Shown here in pieces: positions 34,766 to 43,806 of a stretch of DNA of 64,000 bases. How positions within the stretch are numbered: position 1 is the stretch's first letter; the number at the start of each line of letters is the position of its first letter. The DNA comes from Kitasatospora azatica KCTC 9699. GTDB lineage: Bacteria > Actinomycetota > Actinomycetes > Streptomycetales > Streptomycetaceae. The stretch lies in assembly GCF_000744785.1 (NCBI RefSeq), contig NZ_JQMO01000002.1, positions 310,001 through 374,000 of the forward strand. The letters are read 5' to 3'. The notes beneath the pieces were generated by a model. It did no database searches, was not told where the DNA came from, and saw only the letters and a list, made by a program, of their open reading frames with translations. Both the position numbers and the translations under genes were made by a program.

Positions 34766-35022
34766 TCGTCCAGTGATCGGCCGACCAGGAGAGGACGGAG
34801 CGCGTCGATCGCCGCGACCTCGACCTCGTTGCCCCGGCCGATGGTGAAGCAGAACCCGTGTCCTTCCGGGCCATTCGCCGCGTCGGTGCGGATGATCACG
34901 TACGCCGCGGAATAGTCCGGGTCGGAGTGCATCGCGTCCGAGCCCGCGAGTCGACGCGAGGTCGGGAACCGGATGTCATAGGTGTCGAGGGCCGTGATCC
35001 GCCCCTGGGCTGCCTGCCGCAT
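34760..35022 (-). pseudogene. L-fuconate dehydratase, N-terminal fragment
   Basis: [20 protein letters not shown], then [15 protein letters not shown] and [25 protein letters not shown], match the N-terminal cap of enolase-superfamily L-fuconate dehydratases almost residue for residue. About 80 residues remain of roughly 440; homology stops at GRSLDEL (about 34762), before the catalytic barrel. No active enzyme can result. With the GH95 fucosidase and the sugar transporter nearby this indicates a lost L-fucose route. Confidence 0.65.
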
Positions 35023-35204
35023 CCTCGCCTGCGCCGCCTTCAGGCCCATCCCTGACCACATCCGTCGCCATTGCCCCCTTTTGTGCCTTCTGCCAATCAT
35101 AATCGCCTCGCGTTTCTTCACCCATGTTCTGAAGGTTGTGCCGGTACGGGCGTCGAGGGCCAGGGCGGAGCGGCGACGGAGGCGTACGCCGGGATTGTGA
35201 ATGA

Positions 35205-36224
35205 TCACGCGCTACGTCTGGCGCGCTGATGCCTGGGTGCGTGTTGGCGGCGGGCCGTCATGATGCGCTGCAGCAGGACGAAGACGAAGAGCAGCGTGCC
35301 GACCGCGATCTTCGTCCACCAGGAGCTGAGCGTGCCCTCGAAGGTGATGATGGTCTGGATGACGCCGAGCACCAGGACTCCCAGCACCGTGCCCAGGATG
35401 TAACCCGATCCGCCGGTGAGCAGCGTCCCGCCGATCACCACGGCCGCGATGGCGTCCAGTTCGGTGCCGACCAGGTGCAGGCTGTAGCCCGACAGCGTGT
35501 ACAGCGTGAAGAGCACGCCGCCGAGCGCGGAGCAGAGCCCGCTGACGGTGTAGGCCCGGATGACGGTCCGTCCGACCGGAACACCCATGAGCAGCGCCGA
35601 CTGCGGGTTGCCGCCGACGGCGTACACCGCCCTGCCGAACCGGGTGTAGTGCAGCACGACGAACGCCGCCGCGACCACCAACACGGCGATCACCACCGAC
35701 CACGAGACGAACACCCCGCCGGGCAACGTCAGATGGCTCTGCGCCAGGGTGGTGAACAGGTGGTCGGAGATCGGGATCGAGTCGGTGCTGATCAGGTAGC
35801 ACAGGCCCCGGGCGAAGAACATGCCAGCCAACGTGGCGATGAACGGCTGCACTTCGAAGTGGTGGATGGCGTACCCCATCCCGGCACCGAGCACCGCGCC
35901 GACCGCCAGGACCAGGGGGATCACCAACAGCGGTGGCCAGCCCTGACGTTCGACCAGGTTGGCGCAGAGCATGGTGGTGAGCGCGCCGACCGCGCCGACC
36001 GAGAGGTCGATCCCGCCGGTCAGAATCACGAAGGTCATGCCGACCGCGATCACCAGCAGGTAGGCGTTGTCGACGAACAGGTTGGCCAGGACCTGGCCGG
36101 AGAGGAAGCCGTAGTAGCGGTAGTTGCCGGCCTCCAGGGTGAGCGCGAAGAGCGCGGTGGTGGCGAGGACCGGGAGGTAGCCCCGGCGCTGCGCGGCGAA
36201 CTCCCGCAGGGACGTCGTACTCAT
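35205..36224 (-). CDS. sugar ABC permease, YjfF-like
   Basis: 339 aa with 8-10 membrane helices. [22 protein letters not shown] is the signature loop of ribose/galactofuranose permeases, and [17 protein letters not shown] the conserved coupling region. Its N-terminus and length match YjfF, the second permease of the E. coli galactofuranose system. ATG 36224 overlaps the stop of the other permease (ATGA) and has AGGAGG upstream. It is the last gene of a four-gene leftward operon. Confidence 0.87.
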   Translation of the reverse strand: MSTTSLREFAAQRRGYLPVLATTALFALTLEAGNYRYYGFLSGQVLANLFVDNAYLLVIAVGMTFVILTGGIDLSVGAVGALTTMLCANLVERQGWPPLLVIPLVLAVGAVLGAGMGYAIHHFEVQPFIATLAGMFFARGLCYLISTDSIPISDHLFTTLAQSHLTLPGGVFVSWSVVIAVLVVAAAFVVLHYTRFGRAVYAVGGNPQSALLMGVPVGRTVIRAYTVSGLCSALGGVLFTLYTLSGYSLHLVGTELDAIAAVVIGGTLLTGGSGYILGTVLGVLVLGVIQTIITFEGTLSSWWTKIAVGTLLFVFVLLQRIMTARRQHAPRHQRARRSA

Positions 36225-37273
36225 GGCGCCGTGGCCTCCTTCTTCCTTGGCTTGGCTTGGACGGCAGCGGCACGGCGGCGCGCCCGCCCGGGGAGCACCT
36301 TGGCGCGGAAGGCCGGAGACTGCAACAGGCACACTGCGGTGACCACCAGGGCCTTGAACATCAGGGTGGTCTCCGGCGGCACGCCGATCGTGTAGACGGT
36401 CGTGGAGAGGGTCTGGATGACGAGCGCTCCGATGGCCGTGCCACCGAGGTGGAAGCGACCCCCGGAGAGCGAGGTACCGCCGATCACGACGGCCAGGATG
36501 GCGTCGAGTTCGATCCACAGGCCGGCGTTGTTGCCGTCCGCCGAAGCGACGTTGGAGCTGATCATCAGGCCGGCGCCGGCCGCGCACAGGGCACAGAAGG
36601 CGTACACCGTGACCGTGAGGGCCCCCGCTCGGATACCGACCAGCCGGCTGGCCTCGCGATTTCCGCCGACCGACTCGAGCAGCAGGCCGAGCGCGCTGCG
36701 TCGTACCGTGAGACCGGTCAGCACCAGCACCGCCGCCGCGATCAGGACCGAGAGCGGCAGGCCGAGCTCGTACCCGCCGCCGATCAGGTGGTACGGCTGG
36801 CTGTTGACGGTGATGATCTGTCCGCCGGTGATCATCTGGGCGACACCGCGCCCGGCGACCATCAGCACCAGGGTGGCGATGATCGGCTGCATCCCGGCGC
36901 CTGCCACCAGCAGGCCGTTCCAGATCCCGAGGGCGACGCAGACCGCCAGCGCGAGCAGCACGGCCAGCACGACGGCGCCGCTGTCCTTCTGGTTCGTCAG
37001 GTGACTGATGTTCAGGCAGGCGACGGCCCCGGAGATGGCCACCAGGGCGCCGACCGAGAGGTCGATGCCACCGGTGGCGATGACCAGCGTCATCCCGAGG
37101 GCGACCAGCAGCAGCGGCGAGCCGAGGCGCATGATGTCGATCAGGCTGCCGTAGAGGTGGCCGTCACGGACCCGGATGCTGAGGAAGTCCGGCGAGTAGA
37201 TCACGTTGGTGACGAGAAGTGCGGCCAGCAGGGCCACCGGCCAGAACAGTCGATGGCCTAGAACTTTCCTCAT
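36221..37273 (-). CDS. sugar ABC permease, YtfT-like
   Basis: 350 aa, about ten membrane helices. [21 protein letters not shown] and LDAILAVVIGGTSLSGGRF are the two family motifs of BPD-transporter subunits of the ribose/galactofuranose type. It has a basic C-terminal tail (GRARRRAAA...). ATG 37273 overlaps the ATPase stop by four bases with GGAGG upstream. Together with the YjfF-like protein it forms a heterodimeric membrane channel, as in YtfT/YjfF. Confidence 0.87.
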   Translation of the reverse strand: MRKVLGHRLFWPVALLAALLVTNVIYSPDFLSIRVRDGHLYGSLIDIMRLGSPLLLVALGMTLVIATGGIDLSVGALVAISGAVACLNISHLTNQKDSGAVVLAVLLALAVCVALGIWNGLLVAGAGMQPIIATLVLMVAGRGVAQMITGGQIITVNSQPYHLIGGGYELGLPLSVLIAAAVLVLTGLTVRRSALGLLLESVGGNREASRLVGIRAGALTVTVYAFCALCAAGAGLMISSNVASADGNNAGLWIELDAILAVVIGGTSLSGGRFHLGGTAIGALVIQTLSTTVYTIGVPPETTLMFKALVVTAVCLLQSPAFRAKVLPGRARRRAAAVQAKPRKKEATAP

Positions 37274-38823
37274 CGGTTGGCACCTCCACTCGCGATGGTC
37301 TCCATGAGCCGGTCCAGGGTGAGTTCGGGAGTGTTGGGAAGTGTCGCCACGAGCTCGTGGTCGCGCAGCACGCCGACGGTGTCGGAGAGCCGCAGGACCT
37401 CTTCGAGTTCGGCGGAGATGTAGAGGACCGCCATGCCGTCCTCGGCCAGCGAGGCGACCAGCTTCTGGATCTCGGTCTTGGCACCGATGTCGATCCCCCG
37501 GGTGGGCTCGTCCAGGATCAGCAGCTTGGGTTCGGTGATCAGCCATCGGGCGAGCAGGACCTTCTGCTGGTTGCCGCCGCTGAGGTTGCGGACCAGGGCC
37601 GAGGGGTCCGCGGGGTGGACGTGCAGAGCCTTGATCCACTTGTCGACCAGTTCGTCGGCCCGGCGGGTCGCCAGCGGCCTGGTCCAGCCGCGGGAGGCCT
37701 GCAGGGCGAGCAGGATGTTCTCCCGGACGGTGAGGTCCGGGACGATGCCCTCCGTGCGGCGGTTCTCCGAGCAGAAGGCGATGCCGTGCCGGATCGCGGC
37801 CCGGGGGCTGCGCAAGGTGACGCTCTGTCCGGCGACGGAGATCCTGCCGCTGTCCGCGTGGTCGGCGCCGGCGATCAGCCGGGCGGCCTCGGAGCGGCCG
37901 GCGCCGAGCAGTCCGGCCAGACCGACCACCTCGCCCGGGTGCAGGGCCAGGTCGAACGGCTCCACCGCGCCCTTGCGCCCGAGGCCGTGCGCGGCCACGT
38001 ACGGCTCGCTGTCGGCGGCCGACTCCCGGGCCGTCCGCTGATGGTCGGAGACGTCCAGCTCGCCGAGTTCCTGGCCCAGCATCGCGGCGACCAGCTCCAG
38101 TTGGGGCAACTCGGCGGTCAGGTACTCCCCCACCAACTGGCCGTCGCGCAGGACCGTGATCCGGTCGCAGACCTCGTAGACCTGGTCGAGGAAGTGCGTG
38201 ACGAAGAGGATCGCCACGCCCTCCTCACGCAGCCGGCGGATGACCGTGAAGAGCCGCTCGACCTCGTCGCGGTCGAGGCTGGAGGTGGGCTCGTCCAGGA
38301 TCAGCACCTTCAGCCCGCCGGCACCGCCCCCCTCGGTGTCCACAGCGCGCGCGATCGCGACCATCTGCTGCAACGCGAGTGGCAGGGTCCCGAGTTCGGC
38401 CCGTTCGTCGATGTCGAGGTCCAGGCTGCGCAGCAGTTCGGCCGCTTTGCGGCGCAGCGCGGACCAGTGGATGCCGCCGAAGCGGCGCGGTTCACGTCCG
38501 AGGAAGAGGTTCTCCGCGACCGACAGGTTCGGGCAGAGGTTCACCTCCTGGTACACGGTGCTGACCCCGGCTCCCTGAGCCAGCAGCGGGCCGTCGAAGC
38601 GGACCGGCGCGCCGGCGAGGACGATCTCGCCGGCCTCCGCGGTGTGGACTCCGGTGAGTACCTTGATCAGGGTCGACTTTCCGGCGCCGTTCTCGCCCAT
38701 CAGGGCGTGCACCTCTCCGGCGAACAGCCGGAGGTCGACGCCGGACAGAGCCTGAAATCCGGCGAACTCCTTGCTGATACCGGTCATTTCGAGGACCGGG
38801 CTGGCGGACTGTGGCGCCGGCAT
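37270..38823 (-). CDS. sugar ABC ATPase with two nucleotide-binding domains, YtfR-like
   Basis: 517 aa. Domain 1: Walker A GENGAGKST, signature LPLALQQM, Walker B VLILDEPTSSLD. Domain 2: degenerate Walker A (GLLGAGRSE), signature LSGGNQQKV, Walker B LLILDEPTRGID. This is the RbsA/MglA/YtfR layout in which the second P-loop is always degenerate. An insertion EGGGAGG before the first Walker B is slightly long. ATG 38823 has AGGAG five bases upstream. It is 56 bp from the binding-protein gene. Confidence 0.9.
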   Translation of the reverse strand: MPAPQSASPVLEMTGISKEFAGFQALSGVDLRLFAGEVHALMGENGAGKSTLIKVLTGVHTAEAGEIVLAGAPVRFDGPLLAQGAGVSTVYQEVNLCPNLSVAENLFLGREPRRFGGIHWSALRRKAAELLRSLDLDIDERAELGTLPLALQQMVAIARAVDTEGGGAGGLKVLILDEPTSSLDRDEVERLFTVIRRLREEGVAILFVTHFLDQVYEVCDRITVLRDGQLVGEYLTAELPQLELVAAMLGQELGELDVSDHQRTARESAADSEPYVAAHGLGRKGAVEPFDLALHPGEVVGLAGLLGAGRSEAARLIAGADHADSGRISVAGQSVTLRSPRAAIRHGIAFCSENRRTEGIVPDLTVRENILLALQASRGWTRPLATRRADELVDKWIKALHVHPADPSALVRNLSGGNQQKVLLARWLITEPKLLILDEPTRGIDIGAKTEIQKLVASLAEDGMAVLYISAELEEVLRLSDTVGVLRDHELVATLPNTPELTLDRLMETIASGGANR

Positions 38824-38879
38824 GGTTGCTCCTCTCCTCGCCTGGCGGCCGGGGCCCCGGTGCGGGCCCCGGCGGGTTG

Positions 38880-39878
38880 TCAGTACTGGCGGTTGGGGAG
38901 CTCGGCGGCGGCCTGGTCCTTGCTGAACACGCCCTCCTTGGAGAGCACCCGGTCCGGCACGTCCTGCTTGTCGTGGATCTTCTGGACCAGGTCCATGATC
39001 TGCGGGCCGATCAGCGGGTTGCACTCGACGACCTCTTCGATCTTGCCGTCGGCCATCGCCTGGAAGGCGTCCTTGATGCCGTCGATCGAGACGATCTTGA
39101 TGTCCTTGCCCGGCTTGAGGCCGGCCTCCTCGATCGCCTGGATGGCACCGACGGCCATGTCGTCGTTGTGGGCGAAGAGGACGTTGATGTCCTTGTGCGC
39201 CTTGAGGAAGGCCTCCATGACCTCCTTGCCCTTGGCACGGGTGAAGTCACCGGTCTGGTCAGCGATGATCTTGAACTTCGGGTCCTTGAGGACGACGTCC
39301 TCGAAGCCCTTCTTGCGGTCGATCGCCGGGGCCGATCCGGTGGTGCCCTCGAGCTCGGCGATGTTCACCGGCCCGGTCGCGCTCTTCTCGGTGTCGACCA
39401 GCCACTGGCCCGCGCTGGTGCCCTCCTTGACGAAGTCCGAACCGATGAAGGTCTTGTAGAGCGTCTTGTCCTGGGTGTCGACGGCCCGGTCGGTGAGGAT
39501 GACCGGGATGCCGGCCGTCTTGGCCTCCTTCAGGACGGTGTCCCAGCCCGTGGTGACCACCGGCGAGAAGCCGATGACGTCCACCTTCTGCTGGATGAAG
39601 GACCGGATCGCGGCGATCTGGTTCTCCTGCTTCTGCTGCGCGTCCGAGAACTTCAGCTCGAAGCCGGCCGCCTTCGCCGCGTCCTGGATCGACTTGGTGT
39701 TCGCGGAGCGCCAGCCACTCTCGGCGCCGACCTGCGAGAAGCCGAAGACGAGCTTGTGCTGACCGCCCGCGTCGGCGGAGCCCGCGGGGGCCTTCTTGCC
39801 GGCACAGGCGGCCAGCGAGACGGTCATCGCGGCGGCGACGGCGACGGCGCCGAGAGTTCTGGTGATGGAACGGGACAT
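38880..39878 (-). CDS. sugar-binding lipoprotein, YtfQ-like
   Basis: 332 aa. Lipobox LAAC near residue 25 places it on the outer face of the membrane. The periplasmic-binding type I fold (FGFSQVGAESGWRSANTKSIQDAA, VIGFSPVVTTGWDTVL, NDDMAVGAIQAIEEAG) most resembles YtfQ, the galactofuranose binder, and arabinose-oligosaccharide binders. The name is by resemblance; ligand specificity is not determined. It is the first gene of the operon and the expected most highly expressed. The upstream 686 bp hold gene remnants and one LacI-type operator. Confidence 0.88.
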   Translation of the reverse strand: MSRSITRTLGAVAVAAAMTVSLAACAGKKAPAGSADAGGQHKLVFGFSQVGAESGWRSANTKSIQDAAKAAGFELKFSDAQQKQENQIAAIRSFIQQKVDVIGFSPVVTTGWDTVLKEAKTAGIPVILTDRAVDTQDKTLYKTFIGSDFVKEGTSAGQWLVDTEKSATGPVNIAELEGTTGSAPAIDRKKGFEDVVLKDPKFKIIADQTGDFTRAKGKEVMEAFLKAHKDINVLFAHNDDMAVGAIQAIEEAGLKPGKDIKIVSIDGIKDAFQAMADGKIEEVVECNPLIGPQIMDLVQKIHDKQDVPDRVLSKEGVFSKDQAAAELPNRQY

Positions 39879-40121
39879 CGTGCTCTCCTTGATGATGGTG
39901 GATCAGCGAGCGCTACGTGACATGCCTTCGGTGATGTTCTGGTTCAGGAGGCCGGCCGAGGGGCGAGCCCCGGCCGGAGCAGTTGGTGGGCCCCGTCGGC
40001 CGGCCACCGCCCCCGTGCGGACGTTCGGGATCTCCGGGTACGTGCAGCTCGGGGGGTGGGCGAGTGTGCAGCCGCCCGGCGGGACGGGCGCGACATGGTG
40101 GTGGAGCCCTTCGGTGGGAGA

Positions 40122-40370
40122 TCAGCCGGTGGTGGGGGTGAACCGCAGGACGTTCCAGGAGACCGGCGGCAGCTGGGCGCCGAGCCGACCGTCGACCGGA
40201 ACGGGACTGGTGGTGGCGGCGCGGGGGCGAACGCGATCCGGCTGCGCCTGGGCCACCCCGGGGTCGTCCGTGGCAGCGGTGGGGCGGGCGGTCCCGGGTG
40301 GCCGCAGCGGCGCGGAGCATTGGCCCGGCAGGTCGCCTACTTGACCGTGAGGCCCTGCTGCGTGGCCCAC
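40122..40370 (-). pseudogene. GH51 alpha-L-arabinofuranosidase, C-terminal remnant
   Basis: The frame ends AQLPPVSWNVLRFTPTTG, the closing strand of GH51 arabinofuranosidases (compare LPPLSWNVxRL), preceded by DRVRP. Only about 45 residues are recognisable; the ~450-residue catalytic barrel is missing. It lies between the transporter and the truncated LacI gene, as expected for a lost arabinoside operon. A further broken stretch at 40337-40564 may belong to the same decayed gene. Confidence 0.45.
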
Positions 40371-40549
40371 ACCCGGCCCAGCGGGTCACCAGGAGCCCTC
40401 CCGAAGGCCGACTGGCCAGGGGCGGCTCTGCCGGTCGGCTCCGCGGACGCATCGAACGAGAAGCGGGTTGCGCCGACGGCGGCTCTGCGGGCGAAGCGGT
40501 TGGAGCTCACCTTTGATCTCCGTGCTCGGTGGGGGCCATGGGCATTGAC

Positions 40550-40563
40550 TGTTAGCGTTAACA
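40550..40563. promoter_or_regulatory. LacI-type operator 1
   Basis: TGTTA-GCGT-TAACA, a perfect 5-bp-arm inverted repeat with the central CG/GC typical of LacI-family sites. It begins two bases after the TAG of the truncated LacI gene and faces the GH51 remnant and transporter operon. Confidence 0.7.
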
Positions 40564-40564
40564 T

Positions 40565-40795
40565 CTAGTCGCCGAGGGAGCGGGTGACCAGGGTGCGGGC
40601 CGCCGTGTTGGGCCGGTAGTCCAGCTCCCGGATCGCCGTGAGCACCCGCCCCCGGGTCGCGGGGCGGACGCCGGGGTGCGCGTTGGGGTGCGCGTTGGGG
40701 TGCGCATTGAGGACGCGGGAGACGGCCTGGTGCGACACGCCCGCCAGCCGTGCGACATCGGCCATCACGGGCTTCCGGTACGTCGCGCTGTCCAT
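40565..40795 (-). pseudogene. LacI-family regulator reduced to its DNA-binding domain
   Basis: 76 aa. The DNA-binding domain is complete: VMADVARLAGVSHQAVSRVLN is the helix-turn-helix and RELDYRPNTAARTLVT the third helix/hinge. It ends two codons after the hinge (RSLGD stop), so the ~270-residue effector domain is missing. An insertion of three AHPN-type repeats (12-bp DNA unit) separates helix 2 and 3. The likely cause is a deletion that fused the hinge to the downstream operator region. A monomer without the effector domain would bind poorly. ATG 40795 follows GGAAGGGGGAGGGGTC. Confidence 0.75.
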
Positions 40796-40894
40796 GACCC
40801 CTCCCCCTTCCGCTCCGTGCTGATCCCGGCTGATCCGTGCTGATCCGTGCGAAGTTGCCGGGATTGATCCTCCGTCAGTTACCGGCGTGTGAAT

Positions 40895-40908
40895 TGTTAT
40901 CGCTAACA
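40895..40908. promoter_or_regulatory. LacI-type operator 2
   Basis: TGTTA-TCGC-TAACA, identical in arms to operator 1, lies 100 bp upstream of the LacI fragment start, where an autoregulatory site is expected. Confidence 0.7.
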
Positions 40909-41089
40909 TTCCGCCCGTCAATGCCCTGTGCAGGTCACATTCAGGTCTCGCCAGGACCGCTCGGGCCCAAGGCGTCCCATCCGCTTCCGGGCAGACTCGG
41001 AGGGGCAGTTGGGGGTCGGGGGGCAGCAGCCACCCCGCCCACCTGCCCGCGCCGACTGGACGGCCCGTGGCCGCTCGCCGCCGACGCAC

Positions 41090-41310
41090 ACCACGCAGCA
41101 GCGACCACCGCACGCGACACCGCAGACCGCCACGGCGAGGCCAACGCCCTCCGCGACCTCGGCCGCAGGCAGTACGCGGCTGGCAACTATCGGGCCGAAA
41201 CCAGGCTCTACGAACGAGCTCTGACGATCTATCAGAAGATCGGCTGCCGCCCCAAGGAGGCCGAGCTGCTCACCGGCCCGGGCTCGGCGAGCATCGAGAT
41301 CAACGGTCCG
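41090..41310 (+). pseudogene. TPR-protein fragment
   Basis: The frame reads DTADRHGEANALRDLGRRQYAAGNYRAETRLYERALTIYQKIG (quoted in part), one and a half tetratricopeptide repeats like those at the end of SARP/NB-ARC regulators of Streptomyces. Neither a start nor the remaining repeats can be found in 40910-41660, so this is a relic. The rest of 40909-41664 shows no convincing gene. Confidence 0.4.
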
Positions 41311-41664
41311 CGCGAGGCCGTGCCCGTGCATCCCGATGACCGTTCCAGCCCGGCAGTGTCCCTCTGGCGGGGCCGCCCGACCCCGACCCCACCGCCCCCG
41401 ACCCGCTCTCAAGTCGGCTCGCCCTATGGCTCGCTGAGGCCTACGTGCGAGTGCGTGACCGCTAGCGAACCGACCACCTACGCGACCTTGTCGGAGCGGT
41501 CTGAAAGCCAGCGGCGCTGCCCCGAATACGGGACAGCGCCGAAGACCGTACAGACCCGGGCACACCGGTGCACAGCCGGCTGCCCCACCTCCCCTCTGCC
41601 AGAAGGAGGCGGGGCAGACGAGGTGACGACCCCGAAGCGGACCCGGAGCCGTTCACGGATCGGA

Positions 41665-41973
41665 TCAGAGCGTCTCGATCCGCTCGAAGAAGAACTCGTG
41701 CTTGAGGAAGGAGACGTCGTACTCGTGGCCCGGGTAGGGCGGGACGAGCTGGGATGCCTGGATCAGCCGCCAGCCGTCCTTGAGCGCATCGAGCCCGGTA
41801 CCGTAAGGCGGCTCCGCACTGTCCCCCGTGGTCGGCGAGGTGCGGCCGGTGCCGTCGTACTGCGACCAGCCGACCACGTCCGAGTCCAGCGCGGAGTTGA
41901 GCAGGTACAACACGAGCACCTGCTGGCGGAGCACGGGAGCGGGAACCGTGGCCGGCTGCGAATCGACCGTCAT
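41665..41973 (-). CDS. small unknown protein coupled to PhyH dioxygenase
   Basis: 102 aa. LRQQVLVLYLLNSALDSDVVGWSQYDG is a helix, then DALKDGWRLIQASQLVPPYPGHEYDVSFLKHEFFFERIE. No family is recognised and there are no membrane segments. ATG 41973 overlaps the stop of the PhyH gene (ATGA), so the two are translated together and may form a complex. It could be a small accessory or inhibitor of the oxygenase (inferred). Confidence 0.65.
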   Translation of the reverse strand: MTVDSQPATVPAPVLRQQVLVLYLLNSALDSDVVGWSQYDGTGRTSPTTGDSAEPPYGTGLDALKDGWRLIQASQLVPPYPGHEYDVSFLKHEFFFERIETL

Positions 41974-42785
41974 GCCATTGCCTCCTGAGGCCGGTTGGAG
42001 ACCCTGGTCACCCAGTGGTCGAGGTCGAAGTCGGGATCGCCGGTCAGCTCGCGCCACAGCAGGGCGCGGTTGTAGCGCTCGAGGCGCCCGACGGCCTGTT
42101 CGTACCAGGGGAACTCGACGTCCAGCTCGGAGCGCACGCCGGGGTCGTGCAGGTCCGAGGTGTCCCACAGGAGTCGCTGGCGGACCGTCGGATTGAAGCG
42201 GATCTTGAACATGTAGCGGGTCGTGTCGCTGTCGTTGCGGCGACCACCGTGCCAGATGCCGTGGTGCACGAACACCACCGTTCCGGCCGGGCAGACCAGT
42301 CGGTCCTGGCCGCGAAGGTTCTGGTAGCGGCCGGTGTCCGATTCGTTGATCCGGCGCAGGTGGCTGCCGGGGATGCTGAGGGTGCCGCCCATCTCCAGCG
42401 TCACCGCCTGCGGGTAGTACATCAGTTGCACGTCGAAGGCGTCCGGTCGCACGTCGATGATGGCGTCCGCGTGCAACGCCTGCGCCTCCCCGCCGCGAGG
42501 TTCGCGTACATGGACGGCGTGGTGGTCCACGAGCGGCTCGGGGCCGACCAGGCTGCGCAACGCGCCTTCGACCTGCGGAACCGCCAGCAGCCTGGCGGTG
42601 AAGGAGTCCGGGGCGTACGCCCTCGACAGAGGTGTCCCGTAGGGGACCGGCGCCACCCCCTCCGCCAGCACCCCCATCGCCTCGGCGTTCAAGTCCGCAG
42701 GCACAACCGCGTCCAGTCGAAGGGAACCGTGAGCCACGAAGCGGGCCATCTGGACCGAGTTGAGCAGGATCCGTTTGTTGTCCAT
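41970..42785 (-). CDS. phytanoyl-CoA dioxygenase (PhyH) family protein
   Basis: 271 aa. The iron site is visible: His105-x-Asp107 in LHADAIID, the distal His (174-179, VHHGIWHGG) and Arg190 for the 2-oxoglutarate carboxylate (TTRYMFK). These non-heme iron enzymes hydroxylate or halogenate small substrates. ATG 42785 is near a divergent promoter region shared with the AraC gene at 42928. Gene pair plus AraC form a compact regulated oxygenase unit; substrate unknown. Confidence 0.82.
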   Translation of the reverse strand: MDNKRILLNSVQMARFVAHGSLRLDAVVPADLNAEAMGVLAEGVAPVPYGTPLSRAYAPDSFTARLLAVPQVEGALRSLVGPEPLVDHHAVHVREPRGGEAQALHADAIIDVRPDAFDVQLMYYPQAVTLEMGGTLSIPGSHLRRINESDTGRYQNLRGQDRLVCPAGTVVFVHHGIWHGGRRNDSDTTRYMFKIRFNPTVRQRLLWDTSDLHDPGVRSELDVEFPWYEQAVGRLERYNRALLWRELTGDPDFDLDHWVTRVSNRPQEAMA

Positions 42786-42927
42786 GGCAACAGAGGCTAG
42801 AGCCGCGACCCGCTCTCCGAGTGGGCCCGGTTCGCCATCTACTGGTCAATTTTCACCATTCGTCGGGTCGGCTGAGGTCGCAGCCGGGACACGGGACTTG
42901 CAGGTGCGGGCGTGATAGAACTCGGGC

Positions 42928-43806
42928 ATGGACACGGCGCTCGCCCATCTCGACGAGCCTCCCGGCGTGGCTGCCGTCGGCATCGGTGTGCACGGCTGCG
43001 CCAGCCGTGCGGAGGTGTTCTCGCTGCCGAACCTGTGGCAGCTGCATCTCTACGGCTACGAGGCCGACCTGACGGTGAACGACACCGCGCACGCGATCCG
43101 CCCGGGCCGGGTCAGCCTCGTTCCGCCCGGCACCACGGTTCGCTATCGCTACCGGGGCCGGTCCGAGCACCTCTACGTGCACCTGCGCCTCGGATCGGCC
43201 GGCTCGCCGCTCAGCATCCCGGTGATCCAGGACGCCGGGACCGAACTCGTGCCGCTCGCCGCGCAGTTGCGCAGCGCACTTTCGGCCTGGCCGCACTCGC
43301 CGGCACGGGCGACGGCCGAGGTCTGGGCCGCGCTGTGGCGGGTCGCCCACCTGGCCCCGTCGCGCACGGTCGGCATCGCCGCGACCCATCCGGCAGTGGC
43401 GGCCGCGGTGGCGATGATCGAGGCACGCTTGGCCGAGCCGCTGAGCGTGGCGGAGATCGCGAAGGCGGCGGGCGTCTCACACAACCACCTGACCAGGCTC
43501 TTCCGTGCCGCCACCGGGGATACTGTCGTCGGCTACCTCCGCGCTCGACGGATGGAGCGGGCCCGCCACTTCCTTCAGGCCACCACCCTGTCCATCCCCG
43601 CCATCGCGGCGTCGGTCGGAATACCCGACCTCCAGGCGTTCAACAAGGCATGCCGCCGAGACCTCGGAGCCTCCCCGCGCGGCATTCGCCATGGCCTGAA
43701 CAGCCAAGCCGTGGTTCACGCAACACGGCTGCCGCCGCAGTCACCCGATCGAGACTCTCGTTCGACCAGCACCTCTCACGATCGGAACGACAACAGCTAC
43801 TACTGA
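42928..43806 (+). CDS. AraC-family regulator (3' end set by IS insertion)
   Basis: 292 aa. An N-terminal cupin-like sensing domain (RPGRVSLVPPGTTVRYRYRG) is followed by a C-terminal double helix-turn-helix (LSVAEIAKAAGVSHNHLTRLFRAATG, LSIPAIAASVGIPDLQAFNKACRRDLGASPRGIR). The ~40 residues after the second helix-turn-helix are unusual, and the stop TGA (43804-43806) is formed by the first bases of the IS630 insertion, so the native C-terminus was probably different or longer. Divergent from the PhyH gene, which it probably controls. Confidence 0.82.
   Translation: MDTALAHLDEPPGVAAVGIGVHGCASRAEVFSLPNLWQLHLYGYEADLTVNDTAHAIRPGRVSLVPPGTTVRYRYRGRSEHLYVHLRLGSAGSPLSIPVIQDAGTELVPLAAQLRSALSAWPHSPARATAEVWAALWRVAHLAPSRTVGIAATHPAVAAAVAMIEARLAEPLSVAEIAKAAGVSHNHLTRLFRAATGDTVVGYLRARRMERARHFLQATTLSIPAIAASVGIPDLQAFNKACRRDLGASPRGIRHGLNSQAVVHATRLPPQSPDRDSRSTSTSHDRNDNSYY

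Noticed and set aside
34672..35208. Intact 178-aa gene
   Set aside because: Only the middle 80 residues match fuconate dehydratase; the rest is unrelated and the catalytic barrel is absent.
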